From UBA8110 sp964597275 (GTDB lineage Bacteria; SAR324; NAC60-12): 20,788 nucleotides of DNA. Location of the stretch: positions 1-20,788 of the forward strand of contig CAZQXS010000063.1 in assembly GCA_964597275.1 (NCBI GenBank), in the 5' to 3' direction. The notes under the pieces were generated by a model, which searched no databases, had not been told where the DNA came from, and was given only the letters and a program-made list of their open reading frames with translations. The translations under genes were made by a program, and so were the position numbers. Below, one piece after another: positions 8,135 through 14,320 of the stretch. Numbering within the stretch: the first letter of the stretch is position 1; the number at the start of each line of letters is the position of its first letter.

Positions 8135-8368
8135 GATACTCCTTTTTTTAGAGACGTTATGAAGCCTTGCTCCATGACTGGTTGAAGATCGGGCAAATCC
8201 GGACCGCCCGGAACTGCCCAAGGGACCGCTTATTGTTAGTGGGTTGCCCAACATTGCACAAGTAAAAAATATTCCGAAACACATCGCAGTTGAACAAGAG
8301 CGCAAAATTGACTACCGTGTTTTCAGTGATTGACCACCGCTTCATCCTCAACCTTGGGACCAACCGCC
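8135..8368. promoter_or_regulatory. Divergent control region between importer operon and plus-strand hydrolase operon
   Basis: This 234-nt AT-rich stretch separates two divergent operons and should hold both promoters. On the minus strand a plausible sigma70 pair is TTGTGC (8261-8256) and TAACAA (8238-8233) with 17 nt between them; inside that spacer lies the small palindrome GTTGggCAAC (8252-8243), a candidate operator. For the plus-strand operon I see only weak -35-like boxes, TTGAAC (8290-8295) and TTGACT (8308-8313), without a good -10 at the right distance. No riboswitch or small gene is recognisable. Confidence 0.45.
8138..8142 (-). promoter_or_regulatory. Shine-Dalgarno site that fixes the start of the substrate-binding protein
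   Basis: On the minus strand, AAAAGGAG ends 4 nt before ATG 8134. It is the clearest ribosome-binding site in the window and argues against the longer open frame to 8305. Confidence 0.7.
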
Positions 8369-9334
8369 ATGCCCGCTTCTGACGATCTCAGCTACCCCGT
8401 CTCGCTCATTCCTCCGGACATCTCCGCCTATCGTGCCGGAAACACAGGCATCGAGTACGTCCACCAGTTTGACTCCGGGCAGCCCGGCCCGCATGTGATG
8501 GTCAGCGCGGTGGTGCATGGCAACGAGTTGTGCGGGGCGATTGCGGTGGATCATCTTTTTCAAAACGACGTGCGCCCACTACAGGGCAAACTCACGCTGG
8601 GCTTCATGAACGTGGCCGCCTTCCACAGCTTCGATCCGGACCGCCCCAAAGAGTCCCGCTTTGTCGAGGAGGATTTCAACCGACTCTGGACCAAGGAGGT
8701 GTTGGAGAGCGACCGCGACAGCGTGGAGTTGCGCCGCGCCCGCGAAGTCCACCCAATCGTGGAAACCGTGGACCTGCTGCTCGACATCCATTCGATGCAG
8801 ACCGCCACCCATCCGCTGATGATGGCCGGGCCGCTCGCCAAGGGCCGGGAGTTTGCGAAGCTGATCGGCCTGCCGGAAACCTCGGTCACGGACTGGGGCC
8901 ACAAGGCCGGACGTCGCATGCGCGACTACGAGGGCTTTTCCAATCCGGACAGCCCCAAGAACGCCCTGCTGATCGAATGCGGACAGCATTGGGAACCGAG
9001 CAGCGCGGAACTGGCGATCACGGCGGCATGGCGCTTTCTCTGGAAAACCGGGGTGATTGCAGAAGAAACCGCAGCCCCGCACTTGCGTGTGGCCCCACCG
9101 GAGCAGCAGCGTTTCATCGAGGTCTCTGGGCCGTACACCATTCAAACGGGAGATTTCCGCTTCGTGGAGCCGTATGTCGGCCTTGAAGTCCTCCCCGCCG
9201 CCGGAACCGTCATCGGCCACGATGGCGGCCAGCCCGTGACCACACCCTACGATCACTGCGTCCTCATCATGCCCTCCCGCAACCAAACTCCGGGGGCTTC
9301 GGCAGTGCGTTTCGGGAAATTCTTGGAGAACTGA
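8369..9334 (+). CDS. Succinylglutamate desuccinylase/aspartoacylase family zinc hydrolase
   Basis: A 321-aa M14-like zinc amidohydrolase. Family members remove the acyl group from N-acyl amino acids (N-succinylglutamate, N-acetylaspartate and similar). Zinc ligands are visible as HGNE (H50, E53) and DIHSM (H141); the substrate-contact block FNRLW is at 103-107, and the catalytic Glu is in ECGQH (E203). The C-terminal half forms the usual capping domain (about 230-321). ATG 8369 (MPASDDLSYPVSL) is chosen over an in-frame TTG at 8330, which only adds a low-complexity leader; no strong Shine-Dalgarno precedes either. It is the first gene of a plus-strand set, divergent from a peptide-type importer whose operon also carries an N-formylglutamate amidohydrolase. 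Exact substrate unknown. Confidence 0.88.
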   Translation: MPASDDLSYPVSLIPPDISAYRAGNTGIEYVHQFDSGQPGPHVMVSAVVHGNELCGAIAVDHLFQNDVRPLQGKLTLGFMNVAAFHSFDPDRPKESRFVEEDFNRLWTKEVLESDRDSVELRRAREVHPIVETVDLLLDIHSMQTATHPLMMAGPLAKGREFAKLIGLPETSVTDWGHKAGRRMRDYEGFSNPDSPKNALLIECGQHWEPSSAELAITAAWRFLWKTGVIAEETAAPHLRVAPPEQQRFIEVSGPYTIQTGDFRFVEPYVGLEVLPAAGTVIGHDGGQPVTTPYDHCVLIMPSRNQTPGASAVRFGKFLEN

Positions 9335-9398
9335 ACCCGTAACCCCACTCAGCGAATCCCCTGAACCTTCATCTGCAATCAACCACCTGCCCAACCCC

Positions 9399-10157
9399 AT
9401 GCGAGAGAACCTTCTGAAAACCAAGTGGGCCTCCGGAGACTGGACCCTCAACGGCTGGCTTCAAATCCCCAGCAGTGTTTCTGCCGAACTGATGGCGCAT
9501 GCCGGATGGGATTCGCTGACGGTGGACCTCCAGCACGGGCTGGTGGACTACACCACCGCGATTCCGATGCTTCAGGCGCTGTCCACCACCTCGGTGGTTC
9601 CGTTGGCACGAGTGCCGTGGAACGAGCCGGGCATCATCATGAAGCTGCTCGATGCGGGCTGCTACGGCATCATCTGCCCGATGATCAACACGCGGGAGCA
9701 GGCCGAGTCCTTCGTGCGCTCGTGCAAGTACCCTCCGCTTGGCGAACGCAGTTGGGGACCGCACCGCGCCCAACTGTACGCGGGTTCCGGCTACCGCGAA
9801 CACGCCAACGAGAACCTCCTTGCCCTCGCCATGATCGAAACCCGCGAGGCGCTGGACAACCTTGATGCGATCCTCAGCACTCCCGGACTCGACGGCTGTT
9901 ACATCGGCCCGTCCGACCTCGGCCTCTCGCTGGGCTACGAACCCAAGCCGGATCGTGAAGAACCCGAACTTTTGGAGGCGATTGACCGCATTCTCGCCAC
10001 CGCCAAGCGTCACAACGTGCAGGCGATCATGCACTGCGGCTCCACCGCTTATGCCAAGCGCATGATCGCCAAGGGCTTTGATGGAGTGACCGTTCTCGCC
10101 GACAGTCTCTTTCTCCGACAAGGAGCCACCCAAGTGGTGGGCGAGATGAAATCCTGA
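9399..10157 (+). CDS. HpcH/HpaI family class II pyruvate aldolase
   Basis: A 252-aa metal-dependent aldolase of the HpcH/HpaI family, which splits 2-keto-3-deoxy or 4-hydroxy-2-oxo acids into pyruvate and an aldehyde. Active-site residues fall where expected: base H46 in DLQHG, R71 in LARVPW, metal ligands E147 in AMIET and D173 in YIGPSDLG. The glycine-rich stretch ERSWGPHRAQLY (116-127) corresponds to the family's GxRG-like loop. It lies 64 nt after the aspartoacylase-like gene and 3 nt before the SDR, so it is probably co-transcribed. No Shine-Dalgarno precedes ATG 9399. The next gene is a sugar-dehydrogenase-like SDR, so a 2-keto-3-deoxy sugar acid is a more likely substrate than an aromatic ring-cleavage product; this is inference. 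Confidence 0.87.
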   Translation: MRENLLKTKWASGDWTLNGWLQIPSSVSAELMAHAGWDSLTVDLQHGLVDYTTAIPMLQALSTTSVVPLARVPWNEPGIIMKLLDAGCYGIICPMINTREQAESFVRSCKYPPLGERSWGPHRAQLYAGSGYREHANENLLALAMIETREALDNLDAILSTPGLDGCYIGPSDLGLSLGYEPKPDREEPELLEAIDRILATAKRHNVQAIMHCGSTAYAKRMIAKGFDGVTVLADSLFLRQGATQVVGEMKS

Positions 10158-10160
10158 ACC

Positions 10161-10949
10161 ATGACCGAAACAAGAACCATGGCGAAACCACAAGCAAGCT
10201 ATCCAGACCTCAAGGACAAGACCGTGCTGGTGACGGGCGGCGGCTCCGGCATTGGCGCCTCCACGGTGGAGGCGTTTGTCGAGCAAGGCTGCCGGGTGGC
10301 GTTTTTTGACGTTCAGGAGGAGGTTTCCCGAAAATTTGCCGACTCGCTGGCGGCGAAAGGTCCGAAGCCGCTGTTCCTGCCCTGCAACGTGGCCGACATT
10401 TCCGCATTGCGCGAGGCGATTCAGGAAGTTGAGGGAAAGTTGGGCACCGTGAAAATCCTCGTCAACAACGCCGCCAACGACCAGCGCCACGAGCCGGAAG
10501 ACGTCACCCCGGAGTACTGGGAAGAGCGGTTGCGCATCAACCTGCACCACCACTTCTTCGCGGCGCAGGCGGTGCAGCCGAAGATGGCTGAATCCGGAGG
10601 CGGCTCGATCATCAACATGGGGTCGTGCAGTTGGCACTTGGCGTTGGGCGTCATGCCGGCCTACACCACCTCCAAGGCGGCGATTGAAGGTATCACGGTC
10701 AGCCTGGCCCGTGCCTACGGCAAGGACCGAATTCGCGTCAACTGCGTGGTTCCGGGATCGGTGCGCACCGAACGGCAGGTGAAGGAGATCATCACTCCGG
10801 AATATGAGGAGTTCATCGTCGGACAGCAGTGCCTGCCGGACCAGATCGAGCCGGAAGACATTTCGCAACTCGTGCTCTTCCTCGGCTCGGACGTGAGCCG
10901 CATGTGCACCCGGCGCAACTTCATCATGGATGCCGGCATGGGTGCCTGA
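10161..10949 (+). CDS. SDR family NAD(P)-dependent oxidoreductase, sugar 1-dehydrogenase (xylose dehydrogenase)-like
   Basis: A 262-aa classical short-chain dehydrogenase. The cofactor motif is TGGGSGIG (25-32); D50 in FFDVQ at the end of beta-2 favours NAD+. The structural block is VNNAAND (101-107), and the catalytic set is N127, S155 (or S157), Y168 and K172 (YTTSK). Blocks YPDLKDKTVLVTGGGSGIGA, NNAANDQRHE, SCSWHLALG and VPGSVRTERQ closely resemble, from memory, the Caulobacter-type NAD-dependent D-xylose dehydrogenase group; related SDRs act on L-arabinose, L-fucose or L-rhamnose. ATG 10161 lies 3 nt after the aldolase stop; a second ATG six codons on (10179) is possible. Its stop is 7 nt from the convergent KDPG-type aldolase stop. 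The likely role is oxidation of an aldose to its lactone, with the HpcH-type aldolase acting later. Confidence 0.87.
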   Translation: MTETRTMAKPQASYPDLKDKTVLVTGGGSGIGASTVEAFVEQGCRVAFFDVQEEVSRKFADSLAAKGPKPLFLPCNVADISALREAIQEVEGKLGTVKILVNNAANDQRHEPEDVTPEYWEERLRINLHHHFFAAQAVQPKMAESGGGSIINMGSCSWHLALGVMPAYTTSKAAIEGITVSLARAYGKDRIRVNCVVPGSVRTERQVKEIITPEYEEFIVGQQCLPDQIEPEDISQLVLFLGSDVSRMCTRRNFIMDAGMGA

Positions 10950-10956
10950 CTGTCGG

Positions 10957-11762
10957 CTAGTCCTCTGTGTCGGCGGTCGCTACAATGCTACGGGCTGTGA
11001 ATTCGATGGCCCGCCAGTTCTTGTCGGCGACCACTTGCTTGGGCATCATCCAGCCCCCGCCCACCGTGAGGACGTTGGGCTTGGAAAGGAAAGACCGGAA
11101 GTTGTTGGAACTGATCCCTCCGGTTGGGACAAAATCCACACCGGGAAACACTGGAGCGAAATCCTTGAGGCGCTCCATGCCCAAGGACGCAACGGCAGGA
11201 AAGAGCTTGAGCGTGGTGCAGCCCGCCTCACGAGCAGCAAAGATTTCGGACGCAGTTTCCGTTCCGGGGAGGTAAGGCAGTCCCAACTTTTGGGCGGCTT
11301 CAACAAGAGGAAGGTGCAGCGCCGCACTGACTGCGAAACCCACCCCGGCTTCTTGGGCTTGACGCAGTTGCTCCGCCTTGCTCACGGTGCCAATGCCAAG
11401 GTGCGCCTCCGGGAGTTCTTTTTGAAGCGCCTCCACTGCCGCCCACGCTTGGGGAGTGCGCAGGGTGATTTCAAAAACCGTCAGTCCCCCCGCGTACAGG
11501 GCTTTGGCCACCTCCACGGACTCCTGCACCTCCCGGACGGTCATCACCGGGATTGCTGGAACCCCTGAGAGCAGCTTTCGTAAGGGAGTTTCNNNNNNNN
11601 NNNNNNNNNNNNNNNNNNNNNNNNNNNNNNNNNNNNNNNNNNNNNNNNNNNNNNNNNNNNNNNNNNNNNNNNNNNNNNNNNNNNNNNNNNNNCGGTCATC
11701 ACCGGGATTGCTGGAACCCCTGAGAGCAGCTTTCGTAAGGGAGTTTCTTTTTTTTCACTCAT
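10957..11762 (-). CDS. eda: KDPG/KHG-type aldolase (Eda family), interrupted by an assembly gap
   Basis: A 2-dehydro-3-deoxy-phosphogluconate/4-hydroxy-2-oxoglutarate aldolase-like enzyme, giving pyruvate plus an aldehyde by Schiff-base chemistry. As written, the frame is broken by 100 N (11593-11692) and a duplicated 55-bp flank. Joining 11762-11693 to 11537-10957 gives one continuous frame of 651 nt (216 aa) starting MSEKKETPLRKLLSGVPAIP. In that numbering the catalytic E46 and R50 are in FEITLRT, the GTV block is at 73-75, the Schiff-base K134 is in TTLKLFPA, and the phosphate-binding-type block VPTGGIS follows. The loop that usually reads SPG is SAA here (94-96), which could shift substrate preference. 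It is convergent with the sugar-dehydrogenase-like SDR and divergent, by 14 nt, from the hydroxyacid dehydrogenase. Confidence 0.85.
11538..11592. repeat. Left copy of a 55-bp direct duplication flanking gap 1 (assembly artefact)
   Basis: These 55 bases recur without mismatch at 11693-11747, immediately after the N run. The identical length (55) at both gaps in this window points to a de Bruijn k-mer overlap, not a biological repeat. Confidence 0.95.
11593..11692. other. Scaffold gap of exactly 100 N
   Basis: One hundred ambiguous bases lie inside the KDPG-type aldolase gene. Both sides carry the same 55 bp, so the real gap is probably zero and the contigs overlap by one k-mer. Confidence 0.99.
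11693..11747. repeat. Right copy of a 55-bp direct duplication flanking gap 1 (assembly artefact)
   Basis: Identical to 11538-11592. It encodes the same residues of the aldolase N-terminus (KLLSGVPAIPVMT region, minus strand), so removing one copy plus the N run restores the gene. Confidence 0.95.
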
Positions 11763-11764
11763 AA

Positions 11765-11769
11765 CAGGA
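11765..11769 (+). promoter_or_regulatory. Shine-Dalgarno of the hydroxyacid dehydrogenase inside a 14-nt head-to-head spacer
   Basis: AGGAA lies 7 nt before ATG 11777. It occupies most of the space between the divergent aldolase start (11762) and this start, leaving no room for separate promoters between the two genes. Confidence 0.6.
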
Positions 11770-11776
11770 AATCAGA

Positions 11777-12727
11777 ATGATTGAACTTGTGATGGTGTAT
11801 CGCCAGTTTCAGCATCCAAGCCTACTGCCTGCTTTACAAGAAAAATATGTCGTTCACAGGCTTTGGGAAGTTGCAAATAAAGAACAGTTCATTGCCTCCA
11901 TCAGCCCAAACGTCCGAGGAATGGTGACGGATCACTTAGGAGTTTCTGCCGATTTGATGGGTCAGTTTCCGAATTTGGAAATCATAACAAATTTTGGGGT
12001 CGGCTACGATAGTGTTGATGTTAAATCCGCAACAAAGAACGGAATTTGGGTCACAAACACACCTGGGGTTCTCACGGATGATGTTGCCGATTTGGCAATA
12101 CTGCTACTCCTGGCCACCGCCCGTGGTCTCTGTGAGGGGGATCGCTTCATTCGGAACGGACAATGGCATGACGGACCAATGCGCTTCACGGAAAACATTA
12201 AGGGGAAGCGGATTGGAATCCTTGGTTTGGGTCGTATCGGACAAGCCATTGCCCACCGTGCAGGCGCATTTGGGCTATCGGTCAGCTATCATGGCCCTCG
12301 TGAAAAACCTGAACAGCCCTATCCTTTTGTGCCAAATCTGGTCGAGTTGGCTGAGGCATCGGATTTCTTGGTGGCGAGTTGCCCCGGTGGTAGTGAAACT
12401 CGGCACCTCATCAATCAAGAAGTCATGCTGGCTTTGGGTTCTGAAGGCATCTTGATCAATGTCGCCCGTGGTTCTGTGGTTGATGAACCGGCACTCGTAG
12501 AGGCTCTCAAACAGGGCCGATTAGGAGGAGCCGGTTTGGATGTCTTTGAAAATGAGCCAAATGTTCCAGAAGCATTACTCTCGATGGAGAATGTGGTGTT
12601 GCAACCTCATCAAGGGAGTGCAACCAACCAAACCCGCATCGCAATGGGCCAAATCATCATTGACAACCTTGACGCTCATTTCTCCGGGAAGCCGTTGCTC
12701 ACCCCGGTCAACTCGGTCACAAAATAA
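11777..12727 (+). CDS. D-isomer-specific 2-hydroxyacid dehydrogenase (glyoxylate/hydroxypyruvate reductase-like)
   Basis: A 316-aa NAD(P)-dependent reductase of 2-keto acids. The N-terminal catalytic half contains NFGVGYDSVD (72-81) and NTPGVLTDDVADLA (94-107). The Rossmann motif is GLGRIG (150-155) in KGKRIGILGLGRIGQ. Catalytic residues are R231 in NVARGSVVDE, E260 in DVFENEP and H278 in LQPHQGSAT. The pattern is closest to GhrB/hydroxypyruvate-reductase-type enzymes; family is firm, substrate inferred. The gene is visibly AT-richer than its neighbours (codons such as AAA, AAT, TTG, GAT, ATT are frequent), which may mean acquisition from another source. It starts 14 nt from the divergent Eda-type start, with AGGAA 7 nt upstream. 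Near a sugar dehydrogenase and two pyruvate aldolases, it could reduce glyoxylate or hydroxypyruvate made from the aldehyde product. Confidence 0.9.
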   Translation: MIELVMVYRQFQHPSLLPALQEKYVVHRLWEVANKEQFIASISPNVRGMVTDHLGVSADLMGQFPNLEIITNFGVGYDSVDVKSATKNGIWVTNTPGVLTDDVADLAILLLLATARGLCEGDRFIRNGQWHDGPMRFTENIKGKRIGILGLGRIGQAIAHRAGAFGLSVSYHGPREKPEQPYPFVPNLVELAEASDFLVASCPGGSETRHLINQEVMLALGSEGILINVARGSVVDEPALVEALKQGRLGGAGLDVFENEPNVPEALLSMENVVLQPHQGSATNQTRIAMGQIIIDNLDAHFSGKPLLTPVNSVTK

Positions 12728-12750
12728 GCCCCGCGCCTTTTCCAAAACTG

Positions 12751-13302
12751 ATGCCTGAGCCGCGCCTGCACTTCGTCACCTCCAACGAGAACAAGCGGCG
12801 GGAACTCGAAGCCCTGCTCGGCGAACCGCTGGGGCAGGTGTCCTTTGAGCTTCCAGAACTCCAGACCTCGGTGCTGGAAGACCTCACCCGCCACAAGCTC
12901 CAAGCGGCCTTTGACCACTTGCGAAAGCCCGTTGTGGTCGAGGACACCTCGCTCTACTTTTCTGCATGGAACGAGCTTCCGGGGCCGCTCGTCAAGTGGT
13001 TCCTCAAGAACCTTGGCCCGGACGGCATGGTGCAGGCGTTGACGCCTTTTCAGGATTTTCGCGCCAAGGCTGTGTGTTGCTTGGGCTACACCAACGATGG
13101 TGAAACGCTGTTCCTCTTCCGAGGCGAAGTTCCGGGAAGGATCGTGTCGCCACGCGGTTCCCGCGAGTTCGGCTGGGATCCGATCTTCCAGCCGGAAGGC
13201 TCTGCGAAAACCTTTGGAGAGATGAGTGCGGAAGAAAAATTCGCTGTTTCCATGCGTGCCCGTGCCGCCCACAAATTTCAGGAATTCCTCCGCCAGAACT
13301 GA
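12751..13302 (+). CDS. ITPA/Ham1-type inosine/xanthosine triphosphate pyrophosphatase
   Basis: A 183-aa Ham1 family enzyme that hydrolyses non-canonical purine NTPs (ITP, dITP, XTP) to the monophosphate, keeping them out of DNA and RNA. Motifs in order: TSNENKRRE (10-18), VVVEDTSLYF (61-70), LPGPLVKWFL (76-85), FRGEVPGRIVSPRG (123-136), FGWDPIFQPEG (140-150), TFGEM (154-158) and EKFAVSMRARA (162-172). VEDTS, PGPLVKWFL and FGWDPIFQPEG resemble eukaryotic ITPA and archaeal enzymes more than bacterial RdgB, which has DDSGL and PGxYSARY. The usual SHR motif reads SMR (167-169), so a normally conserved His is Met. It starts 23 nt after the hydroxyacid dehydrogenase stop and is convergent with the membrane protein gene. 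Codon use returns to the GC-rich style of the region. Confidence 0.9.
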   Translation: MPEPRLHFVTSNENKRRELEALLGEPLGQVSFELPELQTSVLEDLTRHKLQAAFDHLRKPVVVEDTSLYFSAWNELPGPLVKWFLKNLGPDGMVQALTPFQDFRAKAVCCLGYTNDGETLFLFRGEVPGRIVSPRGSREFGWDPIFQPEGSAKTFGEMSAEEKFAVSMRARAAHKFQEFLRQN

Positions 13303-13322
13303 TCGCCCCAGCCAGACTCCCG

Positions 13323-14303
13323 CTACACTGCCTTTTCTTCCGGAACGCGGTACTCCTGACTGTGCAGCAGGTAGGGAATGCCGCCCAGCAAAAAGACCGC
13401 AAGCTGGACGATGATGAAGAGGTTGAACACGTCTGCTCCTCCGGAAAGCCCAACCAACTGATACAGCGACTCAAACGCGGCATGGCCGATGCCAATGCCT
13501 CCCGGCGCAACCGGAATCGCAATGGTGATCAAGCCAATCGGCATGATGAAGAACTGCGTCGCCAGTTCCATTCCGGAAATGCCCATCATTTGGGCGATCT
13601 CAAAAAAAAGCACCGCCACCATCGAATGCAATGCAATCGAAATCAGTAGGGTCACGAGCAAGGTGCGGCGATGGTACTGGTAGCTCTTGAAGGCCGTATA
13701 AACCTTGAGCGTGAATCCACTGGCAGGCAGCCGATCGAGTATCCGGATGAAGGGATCCCGGCCTGCTCGGAACGGATACAGCACCAAACCGTAAAACAGC
13801 AGCGTTCCCGCAAACAGCCCCGCGATCATCCACGCCAAGGGGTGCAGTGACGCCCTGCCGAGAATCAGGCTCCAGTTCGTGACCAGCGCGATGAACGCCA
13901 TCACGATCAGCCCGAACAATCCTACAAAGCGATCAATTAGCAGCGTCATGAACGCCCGCGTCCGGCCCTCAGCTTCCTGCGCCTTGATCACATAGTAGCC
14001 CTTCACCACATCGCCCGTGACGGCTCCGGGCAGGGTCGTGTTGAAGAAACTGCCGATCCACGTCAGCAGAAATGCGCGGTTCGGCGTCACAGGCAGTCCA
14101 ATCGCCCGCAACAGCAGCCACCAGCGCATGGCCGCCATCGGCACGATGAGCAAAGCCAACACCGCCACCATCGTTGCCAGCATCCCCGGATGCTCGTGGA
14201 ACAGCAGCAGCCGCTCAAAGTTGAGCCGTCCGCTCTGCACCAGATAGGTCAGAATGCCTGCAACCAGCCCAAACTTGAGCAGTGTGAGAATCAGTCGTTT
14301 CAT
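13323..14303 (-). CDS. Lysylphosphatidylglycerol synthase-type transmembrane protein (UPF0104/YbhN family, flippase-like)
   Basis: A 326-aa inner-membrane protein with about seven or eight hydrophobic helices. Conserved blocks are FNTTLPGAVTGDVVKGYYV (near 88-106), LIDRFVGLFGL (about 123-133) and, late in the protein, PVAPGGIGIGHAAFESLY. This is the LPG_synthase_TM family (PF03706 type): the membrane part of MprF, here without a soluble synthase domain. Such stand-alone members are thought to act in lipid or polyisoprenoid-linked transport, but the substrate is not predictable. ATG 14303 is preferred to an in-frame TTG one codon earlier. It lies 17 nt after the prepilin-peptidase-like gene, so the two are probably co-transcribed, and it ends 20 nt from the convergent ITPA gene. 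No Shine-Dalgarno is obvious. Confidence 0.85.
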   Translation of the reverse strand: MKRLILTLLKFGLVAGILTYLVQSGRLNFERLLLFHEHPGMLATMVAVLALLIVPMAAMRWWLLLRAIGLPVTPNRAFLLTWIGSFFNTTLPGAVTGDVVKGYYVIKAQEAEGRTRAFMTLLIDRFVGLFGLIVMAFIALVTNWSLILGRASLHPLAWMIAGLFAGTLLFYGLVLYPFRAGRDPFIRILDRLPASGFTLKVYTAFKSYQYHRRTLLVTLLISIALHSMVAVLFFEIAQMMGISGMELATQFFIMPIGLITIAIPVAPGGIGIGHAAFESLYQLVGLSGGADVFNLFIIVQLAVFLLGGIPYLLHSQEYRVPEEKAV

Positions 14304-14320
14304 CAATCAGAAAATTTTGC

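Noticed and set aside
8135..8305. N-terminal extension of the binding protein by 57 residues
   Set aside because: The signal peptide and a strong AAAAGGAG site begin at ATG 8134; the extension would bury the signal peptide.
9369..10868. Minus-strand open frame of 499 codons opposite the HpcH aldolase and SDR
   Set aside because: Both plus-strand genes have complete catalytic motifs and normal lengths; the opposite frame is a composition artefact without recognisable motifs.
11544..11762. Separate small protein starting MSEKKETPLRKLL and running into the N gap
   Set aside because: It is the true N-terminus of the KDPG-type aldolase, separated from the rest only by the artefactual gap and duplicated flank.
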